A stretch of 64,000 bases of DNA from Cymbomonas tetramitiformis (GCA_001247695.2 LGRX02027793.1:1-64000), one strand, 5' to 3'. Numbered from the stretch's first letter, positions 21,419 to 31,978 are shown. The notes: generated from the sequence alone by a model not told the origin. Translations and numbers: made by a program.

Positions 21419-23481
21419 TGTGTTTGCCGCCACCCCGGCCAGCGCAACAGCCCTCTCCGGGTGTTGGTCGGGGGAAACTCACCGTGCAGCATCAGGTGAG
21501 AAAGCAGAGGGGAGCTTGGCGTGCAGCAGGCGCCAGTGCAGAGGTGATGCAGTGGATTACACAAGGGGTGAAATTGAGGTGGAAGCGTTCGCCGCCACCT
21601 CGGTTCGATCACGGTGTGTCACTGATGGATGCGTCTTTGCAGCAGCAGGCGTGGCTGAACGCAGAGAAGGAGCGGCTGTTGGAGAACGGTGCATGGACGA
21701 GAGCAAAGAAGAGATCGCACGTGTCGAGAGCTTTTCTAGTGCCAAAACCCGGTATGAACAAGTGGAGGTTGGTTGTGGATTTCAGGTGGCTGAACCCGTG
21801 GTGTGTGAAAAATCGTGTAAAGATGGAGACGCTGAAAAAGTTGCGCAGGCTAGCGAAGCCGGGGGACTGGTGTTTCAGCTTCGACCTGCAAGACGGTTTT
21901 CACGCACTGGGGATTCACCCGGATTTTCAGCACTTCATGCAGTTCGACCTGCAGGGAGAGCTTTTTCAATGCTCGGCAGTTCCGTTTGGGTGGAGCGACG
22001 CTCCTCGTGTGTTTTGCAAGTTCGTACGTGTGATGGTGGAGGCGCTGCGTTCTCCACAGGCAGCAGAAGATCGCAGGGAGATCAAGAAGCTGCGGGACGG
22101 TTCCGCAGTACGACAGCGATGGTCAGTCCGTCGCAGAGCAGGTGGCGCTGGCGAGAACGCGATCAAGCACAGCGGGATGCGAGTGCTACCGTACATGGAC
22201 GATTTCTTGGTGCTGGTCGACTCTCAGAGAGAAGGCTTTTTGTGGCGAGAGAAGGTCCAGCAGGTGCTTCACCGGCTGGGCCTTCGGCGGAACGAGAAAA
22301 AGGGACAGTGGGATCCGGTTCAAGTTGTGGAACACCTCGGTTTGGAGGTGGATCTGCGGCTGGGGCAGTTTCGAGTTACGGAGCGGCGGGTGCACAAAAT
22401 TCACGTCAAGGCGAAGGAGATTCTGTGCGATGCTGCTAGAAACCGAAGGTGGATTCCGGCGAGGAGGCTGGCTGCCTTTACAGGGCTTTGCCAGTCAGTG
22501 TACCTGGCGGTGCCAGCTGCGAGGCTCTACTTGAGGGAGCTTTACTTCGTGTTGGCGGAGAAGAGCAGCTGGGGAGCAAAGGTAAAAATCTCTCGTGCAG
22601 CTCGGAAGGACTTAGAGTGGTGGGCCAGTTTGCCTGTGATGAGCAGATGGAACGGCCGCAAGATCTGGAGATCTCCGACGAGGGCAAAGCTGCACACAGA
22701 CGCGTCGATGATGGCTTGGGGAGGGGTGCTGAACCTCAAGTTCCCCGCGAGAGGTTTTTGGTCGGACGAGATGCGCAACTGGCACATCACGCACTTGGAG
22801 CTCGAGGCCGTGTACAAGACCGTCCAGGCGTTCCTGAACGAGTTGGAGAGCAAGGTGGTTCGTCTTTACTGCGACAACCAGGCAGTGGTGGCCATGCTCT
22901 CGCACTTCACCTCCAGGAACCCGGACTTGATGAGAAGAATGAGGAGACTCTGGTCACTTCTGGACCTGCACGACATCGAGCTGCAAGCTCGTTACATCCG
23001 CAGCGAGGCCAACGTGTGGGCCGACAACCTTTCTCGTTGCGAGGATCTCGACGATTGGAGGCTGAATCGCGAGTGGTTCGAGTGGGCCAACAAGCAGTGG
23101 GGGCCCTTCACGGTGGACCGGTTCGCTTCCGAGATCTCCACGCAGCTGCCTCGGTACTACGCTGCGTGGAAAGACCCGCGATGCGAAGGCGTGGACTCTC
23201 TGGCGTACGACTGGCGGGGGGAAAAAAATTGGGTGAACCCTCCGTGGGCGTTGTTGGACGAAGTGGCGCACAAGTTGCAGGAGGAGGGGGCTGCAGCCAC
23301 GGTGGTGGCCCCGTACTGGCCAGGTCAGTCCTGGTTCTGGGAGTTGGAGGCGATTGCGACCGAGGTAGTCATCATGCCGAGGCGCCGGGACCTCTTTACT
23401 CCGAGCAGGCTGGGAGGGTCCGAGCTGCTCGGGCCCTCGAAGTGGGACGCTGTGATGTTCTTCATCGAGGCCTCCCAGTGA
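21418..23481 (+). CDS. Copy 1 ORF2: reverse transcriptase / RNase H / methyltransferase-like
   Basis: 687 codons, intact. RT: RAFLVPKPGMNKWRLVVDF (residue about 105), DGFHALGIHPDFQHFM, SAVPFGWSDAPRVF, and the catalytic YMDDFLVLVDS at about residue 260. RNase H of DIRS type: LHTDASMMAWGGVL (about 425), HITHLELEAVYKTV, LYCDNQAVVAML, RSEANVWADNLSR. The C-terminal 130 residues contain VDRFASEIS, WVNPPWALLDEV and ATVVAPYWPGQSW. The NPPW motif and position match the adenine-methyltransferase-like domain described in DIRS-type elements. All visible catalytic residues are present, so this RT could be functional. The ATG overlaps the ORF1 stop (tgATG). Confidence 0.85.
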   Translation: MCLPPPRPAQQPSPGVGRGKLTVQHQVRKQRGAWRAAGASAEVMQWITQGVKLRWKRSPPPRFDHGVSLMDASLQQQAWLNAEKERLLENGAWTRAKKRSHVSRAFLVPKPGMNKWRLVVDFRWLNPWCVKNRVKMETLKKLRRLAKPGDWCFSFDLQDGFHALGIHPDFQHFMQFDLQGELFQCSAVPFGWSDAPRVFCKFVRVMVEALRSPQAAEDRREIKKLRDGSAVRQRWSVRRRAGGAGENAIKHSGMRVLPYMDDFLVLVDSQREGFLWREKVQQVLHRLGLRRNEKKGQWDPVQVVEHLGLEVDLRLGQFRVTERRVHKIHVKAKEILCDAARNRRWIPARRLAAFTGLCQSVYLAVPAARLYLRELYFVLAEKSSWGAKVKISRAARKDLEWWASLPVMSRWNGRKIWRSPTRAKLHTDASMMAWGGVLNLKFPARGFWSDEMRNWHITHLELEAVYKTVQAFLNELESKVVRLYCDNQAVVAMLSHFTSRNPDLMRRMRRLWSLLDLHDIELQARYIRSEANVWADNLSRCEDLDDWRLNREWFEWANKQWGPFTVDRFASEISTQLPRYYAAWKDPRCEGVDSLAYDWRGEKNWVNPPWALLDEVAHKLQEEGAAATVVAPYWPGQSWFWELEAIATEVVIMPRRRDLFTPSRLGGSELLGPSKWDAVMFFIEASQ

Positions 23482-24880
23482 GTCACTACGTCACTGACGT
23501 GCGCAAGAGTTCATCGACATGTACGTCAACGGGTGAGGTGACCGTGGGAACGAAGATCGAGGTGTTCTGGGAGGATGACGATCGTTTTTACCCGGGTTTG
23601 GTGACCGAGTTCAACGAGGAGGGAAAGGCTCATGTGCTGTACGATGACGGTGACGAGGAGACCTTTCTGAGGAGACCTTTCTGAGGAGAATTTTAAGATC
23701 ATCAACGATTCGGGTGTGTCCGAGCTGACGAACGAGGCAGAAGACAGGAACAATGAGAACGTCAAGATCGGAGGCGACATCAAGAAGAACAAGCGCGGCA
23801 GTGCAGTAAAGAACTTCCTTGCTCAGTCATTGTGTGAGCGATGGAAGAGTGAGTTGGGACAGTCCCGGCTCTCAAAACTGGCGGTGGAGATGCAGAAAAA
23901 AGCGTTGCTGGACTCGACGTTGGGCAACTACGGACCGAAGGCTGAGCGTTTCATTCAGTTCTGTGTGAACAGCCAAATGCAGTGGTTGCCGGCGACGGAG
24001 GCGACGGTTTTGCTCTACATCGCTTCCATTCTTGACGACGGGGGGGTGAAAGCGACTTCTTTGCAGCCCTACCTCTCCGCCATCAACAACTACCATGAAG
24101 ACTTGCGTTTCCCTGGACCAGCGAAAGGTCGTGCTGTGACCCGAGCTGTGAAGGGGATGGAGACGATTCAGACGGAGCTGGCGATGCTGGACGAGGAGAA
24201 CATCGAGACACAGCGAACATGGTTACCGGCGAGACACGTACGATGTGTACATGAAGCAGCACTGGCGTTGACACCGTGTTCATCGGAGGAGCTACTCTTG
24301 TTGAGAGCTTACGTTTACGTGGTCATTGCCTTTTTGACATTTGGCAGACCGGACACGGGTACTTCGTTGTCGAGACAGCACGTACACTGTGGAGACAGCG
24401 AGTTCTCGGTGGTTCTCTTGAAAGAAAAAGGGAGACGACATCGCCAGGTGAAGAGACGTTTGTGCATTCCCTGGCGTGGGATCGACAGGCTGAGGGAGCT
24501 GGTGTTGCACTGGCAAGAGCAGCGTGATGCAGCCTGGCATGCAGCGTGGAGTAAAACTTCGAGAACTCAACCTACGTCTTACTGGCTGCTACCCGAGGAC
24601 CAGAAGAATGTTAAGGCTTCAGCAACAAACGACTGGATCAGTCTGGCTCTTGGTGAGCTGGATTGCAGGCCCCCAGAGGGGGGTCACTTTTCTGCACACA
24701 GCACTCGGAAGGGTGCAGCGACGTGTGCACGAGCTGTGGGTGTGGCGATGGAGAAGGTGTGCTTTTTTTGGAGGATGGTCACAGTTCTCTTCGGCGATTC
24801 AGCACTACATCGACCCGACAGCTTTGAGGGACACAAACATGGACTACTACTTCAAATGGTTAACATGGCCACAGTGACAG
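23470..24880 (+). pseudogene. Copy 1 ORF3: Tudor-like domain plus tyrosine recombinase, two frameshifts
   Basis: Encodes an N-terminal Tudor/Agenet-like module (TKIEVFWEDDDRFYPGLVTE, then AHVLYDDGDEET), a charged linker, and a tyrosine recombinase. The N-terminal SAM-like part has LGNYGPKAERFIQFC and YLSAINNYHEDL. Box I is FGRPDTGTSLSRQHV; box II is AHSTRKG; the nucleophile region is SAIQHYIDPT. Two lesions are visible: a 14-bp tandem duplication (23661-23674 = 23675-23688) and one extra T in the T-run 24763-24769. The frame overlaps the end of ORF2, and no ATG clearly precedes the Tudor module, suggesting frameshift or coupled expression in intact relatives. Confidence 0.8.
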
Positions 24881-24965
24881 AGAGCAGTTTTTTTTTTTTT
24901 GTGTGCCTCACAGATTTCTTCAAATCTCTGGTTTCATGGCAAATGAGGATTCGAGCAAAGAGAAA

Positions 24966-25128
24966 TGTTTAAATCGGAGTGCAACAGAGTTTTAGTGGTT
25001 TCAGAATTACAGAATCCGTGACTCATGCTGCAGTAGAGCTGAATGACACATGTAGCTCCGTGACACAAACAGGATGTACAAGTAGCCACGAACCGTCATG
25101 CCTGTTCAGCTCTGTTCCTTTTGCTCTT
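24966..25128 (+). repeat. A2 terminal repeat of copy 1
   Basis: Partner of A1 (20007-20169). Preceded by B1 (24937-24966) and followed, after about 162 bp, by B2 (25291-25320). Confidence 0.85.
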
Positions 25129-25320
25129 CCCACCGCTCCCGACCCAGAGGACTCTTTCCTTTTGGTGACTTGCACAGACAGTCTGACATCTCATCAAAAC
25201 TTGAATTTAGAAAGCATTTTCAAAAGCACTAAATGCATTTAAAAACACTGTACAAAATCATTTAATGAGATTTATTGCAGTGCCTGCCTTTGGCAAATGA
25301 GGATTCGAGCAAAGAGAAAT

Positions 25321-26697
25321 CCGAAGAAACACACTTTCTCCATCATTACACCAACGGCTCGAGCGAGCACACGTAGCTGCACCCTTCCAGGTACTGTGTG
25401 CAGTAAAATGACCACCATCCGGAGGTGTGCAGTTCAGCTCACTGAGAGCCCAACTGATCCAGTCATTTGCAACTGAAGCCTTGTAGCTCTTCGGGTCTTC
25501 CGGTAGCAGCCAGTAACCGTCCGGCTGTGTCCTCGAAGTTCTGCTCCACGCTGCGTCACGATGTGCTTCCCAGTGTGGGACCAAGTCTCTCAACAGTGGT
25601 ACCCCATTCCAGGGAATGCACAGGCGCCTCTTCACCCTGTGATGCCGGCGCTCTTTCTCCCGAAGGAGAACAACCGAAAGTTCCTCATCGTCGTGCTGCA
25701 CGTGGACCCGCGACAGTGATGTTCCCGTGTCGGGTCTGCCGAAAGTAATGAAGGCAATCACCACGTAGGAAAATGCTCGAAGTAACTGCAGGTGTGCTGA
25801 AGACCTCGGTGACAGTTGAAGAGCTGCCTCATGCACACGTCGCACGTGTCTGGCTGGAAGCCACGTGCTCTGTGTCTCGATGCTCTCCTCCATCACTGCC
25901 GCCTCCGCTTGGATTGTAGCCATTCCCTTCACAGCTCGAGTCACAGCACGACCCTTTGCCGGTCCGGTTAGGCTCAAATCCTCGTGGTAGTTGTTGATCG
26001 CTGAAAGATACGGCTGCAAGGAAGTTGATTTAATGTTCCCGGCCTCAAGTAAAGAAGCCAGGTACAATAACACAGTCGCCTCTGAAGCCGGCAACCACTG
26101 CCGATGTTGATGCTGGCAGAAATACACAAAGCGTTCCGCCTTCGGGCCGTAGTTACTCAGCGTTGAGTTCAGCAGCGACCGTCGCTGCATCTGAATCGCC
26201 AGGTCAGTAAAAGCTGACTGACCCAGCTCACCTCTCCATCGTCCACACAGCGAACGAGTAAAGAAGTTCTGCGTGTCACCACCGCGCTTATTCTCTTTGT
26301 AGTCGCCACCGCACTTGTTCTCTTTGTAGTCGCCACCGCGCTCCATGTTCTCGTTCAACACCTCCGCTGTCTCACTGTTCTGCTTGTACACACCCGCGCT
26401 GTGCAAGATGTTAAACTTCTCCTCGGACAAGTTCAGAGTCTCCTCGTCACCGTCGTCGTACACCACGTGTGCCGTACCATCCTTGTTGAAGCTCTTCACA
26501 CTCCCCGGGTAGAACTTGTCATCGTCCACCCAAAATATTTCAAGTCTAGTACCCACGGTCACCTTAGGTGTCTTCGAAGTCACCGAGTAACTCTTCAGTT
26601 GAGCAGCAAAGTAACTCACGGGGAGGCCTGGATAAAAAACATCACGGCGTCCCATTTGGAGGGCCCTAGCAGTTCGGACCCTCCAAGCCTGCTCCAA
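25321..26697 (-). pseudogene. Copy 2 ORF3: Tudor-like plus tyrosine recombinase, cut by copy 1
   Basis: The Tudor-like module is intact (TRLEIFWVDDDKFYPGSVKS, HVVYDDGDEETLNLS). The linker carries a short duplication (GGDYKENKCGGDYKENKRGG). Recombinase: STLSNYGPKAERFVYFC, TFGRPDTGTSLSRVHV, but box II reads AHSTWKG, replacing the catalytic Arg by Trp. The frame is cut at 25321 by copy 1; the Tyr-containing end is displaced to about 19905-20006. The apparent tail after the cut (ending INLIK) is read-through into copy 1. The frame overlaps the end of ORF2 by about 80 nt. Confidence 0.8.
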
Positions 26698-28690
26698 GTG
26701 AACAGATCTCTACGCCTCGACATGATGATCACCTCGGTCGCCAGCGCCTCCAATTCCCTGAACCAGGACTGACCTGGCCAGTACGGAGCTACCACCGTCG
26801 CAGCAGCCCCCTCTTCCCGCAGCTTGTGCGCCACTTCGTCCAGCAACGCCCACGGAGGGTTCACCCAATTGTTCTCCCCTCGCCGGTCGTACGTCAGCGA
26901 GTCCATACCCTCGCACAGAGGGTCTCTCCACGCCGCGTAGTACCGAGGTAGCTACGCTGAGATCTCGGACGCAAAACGATCCACAGTGTAGGAGCCCAAC
27001 TGTCTGTTGGCCCACTCGAACCAATCGCGGTTGAGTCTCCAGTCGTCCAAGTCCTTGCAGCGAGAAAGTTTGTCGGCCCACACGTTGGCCTCGCTGCGGA
27101 TGTACCGAGCCTGCAGCTCGATGTCGTGTAAGTCGAGGAGCGACCACAGTCTGCGCGTCCTCCTCATCAAGTCCGGGTTCCTCGAGGTAAAGTGAGAGAG
27201 CATGGCCACCACCGCCTGGTTGTCGCAATACAGTCGTACAACCTTGCCCTCGAGCTCTCGTAGAAAAGCTTGCACTGTCTTGAACACCGCCTCCAACTCG
27301 AGGTGTGTGATGTGCCAGCTTCTCATCTCGTCTGACCAAAAACCTATCGCTGCGTGCTTGAGGTTGATCACTCCACCCCACGCTGTCATTGAGGAGTCTG
27401 TGTGAAGCTTCGCTCTCGTCGCTGGTCTCCAGATCCTGCGTCCGTTCCACTTGCTCATCACCGGAAGTCTCGACCACCACTTGACGTCTGACTTCGCCGC
27501 CCGTGATATCTTCACCTTCGATCCCCAGCTGCGTTTCTCCGCCAGCACGAAATACAGCTCTCTCAGGTAAAGTCGTGCCGCCGGCACTGCGAGGTACACC
27601 GACTGGCACAGTCCTGTAAAAGACGCCAGTCTCCTCGCCGGAATCCACCTCCGATTTCTCGCTGCGTCGCACAAAATCTCCTTCGCTCTGACATGAAGGC
27701 ACGTAGGTTTTCGTACATGCTGGTCTGTCACACGAAACTGTCCGTGTTTCAAATCCACCTCTAGGCCAAGGTGTTCGACAACTTGGACTGGATCGCACTG
27801 GCCTTTCTTCTCGTTGCGCTGTAATCCCAGGCGAGTCAGCACACGTCGTACACGATCTCGACTCAACAAGCCGTCCTTGTACGAGTCCACTAGCACCAAG
27901 AAGTCGTCCATGTACGGGAGCACACGCATTCCACCGTGTCGGTTGTCGTTCCCGCCAGCGCATCCCGCTCTGCGTCGTACCGACCATCGCTGTCGCACTG
28001 CTGAACCGTCCCGAAGGCGACATACAACTCTGCGATCTTCCGCTGCCTCCGGTGAACGCAACGCTTCCACCATCACACGAACGAACTTGCAAAATACCCT
28101 CGGTGCATCGCTCCACCCGAACGGTACTGCCGAGCACTGGAACAGCTCTCCCTGGATGTCGAACTGCATGAACTTCTGAAAGTCCCGGCGAATTCCCAGT
28201 GCGTGGAAACCGTCCTGCAAGTCGAAGCTGAAGCACCAGTTGTTCGGCTTCGCCAGTCTGCGCAGCTTCTTCAGAGTCTCCATCCTCATCTTGTTCTTCA
28301 GACACCACTGATTTAGCCAGCGAAAATCGACTACTAGCCGCCACTTGTTCGTACCCAGTTTTGGCACCAGAAAAGCGCGAGAAACGTGAGATCTTTTCGT
28401 CGCTCTTGACCACGCACCGTTCGCCAACAGTCGGTCCTTCTCCACTTTCAGCCACTGCTGCTGCTGTGGAGTAGCGTCCAGAAGTGAAACCCCGTGATCA
28501 AACACAGGTGGAGGACCCGCCTCCCACCTTAACCTGCAGCCTTCCGTGATTCACTGCATCACCTCCGCACCGGCGCCCAATGCGCGCCAGGATCCCCTCC
28601 GCTGTCTCACCCGTTGCTGAACGGTGAGACTGCTCCGACCAACGCCCGGAGAGGGCAGTTGCGTTGGTCGGAGTTGTCCCAGGCACATTA
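26616..28690 (-). pseudogene. Copy 2 ORF2: RT / RNase H / methyltransferase-like, two nonsense codons
   Basis: Starts with an ATG overlapping the ORF1 TAA (taATG near 28688). A TGA replaces the Trp codon of MQWIT near 28550, and a TAG replaces Gln in EISAQLPRYY (near 26950). Otherwise conserved: RAFLVPKLGTNKWRLVVDF, YMDDFLVLVDS, LHTDSSMTAWGGVI, LYCDNQAVVAML, SEANVWADKLSR, WVNPPWALLDEV. The catalytic YMDD and RNase H acidic residues are intact, so decay is recent. Confidence 0.8.
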
Positions 28691-29677
28691 ACCATCGGCC
28701 GCGGGCTTCGCGCCCCGGCCACCTTTACCGCCCTTACCGAGCGGTTTTTTGTCTTCGTGCTTGTCATCCTTGTACCTACCGCCGCCCTTGTTGCGCGGTT
28801 TCCAGCGTCCGCTTCCCGTCTCAGCATTTGCCGCCAGCTTTGACGTCGTGTTCAGCATCGCTCTGCCTCGTGACTTGTTGATTGAAGTCGTCCAGCCACT
28901 GCTGCAACACCTCATCCGCCAGAAGACCATCCGAAGCACTGTACACACGGTCCTCCACGAACTGAAGCTTCGCGCGTAGTGCCTCTGCGCCTCCCCGCTG
29001 AGAGGAGGAAGGATCAGCTTCCAGTTGAGCACGCAGCTCAAGCATCGTCCAGCGGTTGCACAGCATTGAGTACACACCCTGGACTGAGTTCATTATCTCA
29101 TGCAAACGTTGGTGTAACGTGTCCAGCGTTTCATCTCCTGCCTCACACAGGAATCAAGTGCATCATTGCCATACGTGACAACATCATACAGGTACGACAT
29201 CGAAGGCCCCAAAACCACACTCTCGAACTTCATCGACGAGTTCGATTTTTTGGCCAACACGTCGTACGTCTTGTTTCCGTGTAAATCGTACAACTGAGGC
29301 ATCCGAGACGTCAGACTCGCAGGCCGTCGCGGGAAGGGGTTGGCCTTTGCCTCAGGGACGTAGGCCAACTTCCTTCGGCGCTCCAACAGCTGCTCTGCTG
29401 TCTTCGTCGCGCCGCCGCCGGTGTCTGATGCAGCCAGCTTCGCAGTTGCTGCTGCGATCTGAGCCTCCAGTGACTCGTTAATCACCGTCTGCCTGTGTAA
29501 CTGCTCGCGAAGCAACCGTTGCTCCTGAGCTTGTTGTTGTTGCAGGTGCAATATCGACCTCAGCAGGTCTTCTTGCGATGGTGACGGTTCAGGGGTAGAA
29601 ACCCTGTCGGTCGAACCACCAGGTTTCTTAGGGAGGTGTGGGAAATCCTTCAAATTAGAGAAATCCTCACCAGACAT
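28688..29677 (-). pseudogene. Copy 2 ORF1, gag-like, two frameshifts
   Basis: The same layout as copy 1: FSNLKDFPHLPKKP at the N-terminus, coiled coil (LLRSILHLQQQQAQEQRLL), KLAYVPEAKANPFPRRP, RMPQLYDLHGNKTYDVLAKK, CNRWTMLELRAQLEADP and basic C-terminus GKGGKGGRGAKPAADG. The frame changes near 29120-29150 and again near 28830. The stop overlaps the ORF2 start as UAAUG. Confidence 0.75.
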
Positions 29678-30182
29678 CGTGTGTGGCAGAAAGGAAAACT
29701 AGATCTACTGAAGAGTTGTGTTTTTTCCTCTACGGATCTGCTCACGTCGCTGTCGATCGTGTCGTACAGCCTAGTGGTCTTGTCACGACCTACTCTACTG
29801 TTTACAATTGAAACAAGTGATTGAAACTTACATAAATGTTTTTGCAGTGTGCCTCACAGGATACAGAGTATCCGTGAAGATCCTTTTTGCAAGAGCAACA
29901 GGAACAGAGCTGAACAGTCGTGTCGGTTTGGGCTACTTGTACACATCCTGTTCTGTGTCACGGACCAAATATGGTGCATGTGTCATCTGTCATAACTCAA
30001 GCTTCTGACCACTGCCGTTCTCACCAGTGAGAATCGCAGTGGCCCCAGCTGTACACAAGTCTGCCTGTGTCGTCTGTCATCAGCTCGGCTGCAGTCGGAG
30101 TCACGGTTGCCTGTGATAATTGGTAGCAACGGATCTCTAAAGTCTGAAACCACAAAAATTACATTGCACTCCAATTTGAACA

Positions 30183-31127
30183 TATCGCAGCAGGATGACA
30201 AGCAAACACGTTTAGCAGTCTCAGCAATGTCACTGATATAACTATCATCTATTATTAACTGCTATCTTTTTTCTTTTCTTTCTGCCGTCCCGTTCCTCTT
30301 TCTTACTTCCTTTTGGATTCCCTTCCTCTCTTTTAGCAAAATGCCTCCCTATGCAAGCAGTCCTTTCGTGCAGCCGTCACCCAGCCCTCCAACACTTATC
30401 CCCCATACACAAGCAACTCAGAGTGGACGGGTGGGAGGGTTTTACAGAATCTGAGAGCGCAGAAGCAGAAGCTTTCGGGGTCAAGCTTGCAAAAGTTCCC
30501 CGGCCCGCGTGAGCTCACGGAGCTCTGCTGACTCCGATCGTCAATACCGTAACGGTGTGTCACGAGCGGGAACTGTGTCGGGCCGATCGTGTGTCCCCAC
30601 CCTCTATCGGCCCGAACCGGCGTGCCCCCCTCCCATGAGCGACGGTCGACGCTGTGATTACTGCTTTAAATTACCTGAATTATTTCTAAAGCAATAATTC
30701 TGAATTATTTCTAAAGCAATAATTCTGAATTATTTCTACAGCAATAATTCTGAACATATTCAGGTGCGGGCTTCACAGGGCCGCACTCGCATGGAAGGTG
30801 TATGTCAGTGTTGTGATCTTCAGCTATTGCTCATAGGTCAGAATATTGGGGAAACACATGAAAACTTGCGGTTTTTACGATTCTCCAATATCTTTTGCCA
30901 TACTCGAGGCCAACCTGTTGATATCCCCCATAGTAGGTCCGCCTCCGGTATTTTGGTATCGATAGGTCCGGGAACAGTCCAGTAGGCCATACATTGACAC
31001 TGGTACATGGCATCAGTCATGTTCCACCTAGGCTACCCTACATCCAGGCTCACATTCGCTCGCGATCGGCTCCTCTACCCGTGACCAATGACAATAGGGG
31101 ATTGAGCTGGAGATTGAAAACACGCAC
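30183..31127. other. Intron sequence with 25-bp triplicate
   Basis: Intron between exon 31128-31370 and the nested retroelements. A 25-bp AT-rich unit (tgaattatttctaaagcaat then aattc) is repeated three times at about 30677-30752, and each unit can form a small hairpin. The rest is unremarkable. Confidence 0.5.
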
Positions 31128-31370
31128 CTCAGCCACTTGGCTTGGGAGCGTGAATTGGAGGAAGGCTGACCCGCCTTCCTGTGCTGTGTTCCCAACGCAC
31201 AATGATTCTATCAGCGTGAGATTGCCGGCTGAGTAGAACCCCCCCCCGCTACCCGCTTCCGCAACGTTGTTCTCAAAGCTGCACCCATCTAGCCTCACCG
31301 TAGTGCTGCTGTCTGCCCACAGCCCACCGCCGCTGGTACCGTTGTTCTGTGCAAATATTGTGGATCTCAC
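31128..31370 (-). CDS. Giant gene, beta-helix exon
   Basis: 243 nt, phase 0 both sides: acceptor gggcctccag|GTGAGA, donor GCTGAG|gtgcgt. Encodes about three coils: STIFAQNNGTSGGGLWADS, TTVRLDGCSFENNVAEAGSG, GGFYSAGNLTLIESLCVGNT. The repeated N-T/V-A ... GGG-L/F pattern is the beta-helix signature of this protein. Confidence 0.8.
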
Positions 31371-31553
31371 CTGGAGGCCCACCCACACTACTCCATAAGT
31401 GGCCCACGTGATCCGAGGTTAGGCCGGCATGCGCCACACCCGGCTTCGCAGTCTGCAGGGTTTGCCACCTTGCTTCACAACACAGCTCCCTGTGCGGAAA
31501 GTATGGGGACTGCTGGGATGATGGGGACCAGCTCCGGGCGAGGTGGGGCTCAC

Positions 31554-31978
31554 CATGGCCTGTGCCTCCCCGACCACCTTCAGAGCACTCCCAGGGTGCA
31601 GCTCGAAGTGGCTGCCCTCCACCACCACCTCTGCGCCACTATCCACAAGTACGCCTGCTGCCGAGCCATGCGCAATGTTCACGCGTACAATGGCGTCCAT
31701 CATGCTGACGCGGCCCGCTGAGACCGCCAATCCGCCGCCATCGCCACCGGAGTTGCGCTCCACCACCGTGCCGTTGCGCAGGGCCGCCTCTGAACCGGTG
31801 CTCACTGCGATACCACCCCCGTCGCCTGCAGCTCGGTTACCTGTGATGCTTGAGGCGTCCATCTCCAACGTCCCATAGCCAACCACGCACACACCGCCTC
31901 CGTCGACCTTTGCTTCGTTATCCGCAACCCTCGAGTTATTGCGAACCACAATGGTAGCGCTGGCGCCGTAGATACCTC
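31554..31978 (-). CDS. Giant gene, large beta-helix exon
   Basis: 425 nt; enters at phase 1 (catatcag|GAGGTATC) and leaves at phase 0 (GCCATG|gtgagc). The first two bases complete a Gly codon begun in exon 32341-32503. Encodes about six coils: SRVADNEAKVDGGGVCVVGY, SSITGNRAAGDGGGIAVSTG, TVVERNSGGDGGGLAVSAG, IVRVNIAHGSAAGVLVDSG, GSHFELHPGSALKVVG. Confidence 0.8.

Larger units (their letters stand above)
20007..25320 (+). mobile_element. YR retroelement copy 1 (nested, 5314 bp)
   Basis: Terminal structure: A1 at 20007-20169 and A2 at 24966-25128 (163 bp each, nearly identical, starting tgtttaaatcggagtgc); B1 at 24937-24966 and B2 at 25291-25320 (30 bp, identical). The B1/A2 junction equals the junction that would form if the ends were circularised, as expected for PAT-like elements. 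Three ORFs lie between. There is no clear target duplication, as usual for YR retroelements. ORF3 is broken twice, so this copy is not autonomous as read. Confidence 0.85.
19350..30182 (-). mobile_element. YR retroelement copy 2 (interrupted by copy 1)
   Basis: The 5' end is at 30182 and the 3' end at 19350. The body 25321-30182 carries ORF1, ORF2 and most of ORF3. The remaining 3' end of ORF3 plus the terminal repeats lies at 19350-20006. Copy 1 sits between them. The join is visible because the body stops inside the recombinase codons for EKVCFF and the distal piece resumes with the codons for WSQ and the Tyr region. Ends: the A repeat (30182 inward, and again 19530-19830 inverted) and the 30-bp B repeat (19350-19380 and 19830-19860). 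This A1-ORFs-B1-A2-B2 order is the split direct repeat layout of PAT-type elements. Confidence 0.85.

Noticed and set aside
25258..25320. Natural C-terminal variant of the copy 2 recombinase (ending INLIK)
   Set aside because: These codons are read-through into the inserted copy 1 terminal repeat.
26710..28455. 581-codon minus-strand reading frame
   Set aside because: It is the shadow frame of copy 2 ORF2; the RT motifs are in the other frame. The same applies to the first part of 22449-23684 and to 21270-22439 in copy 1.
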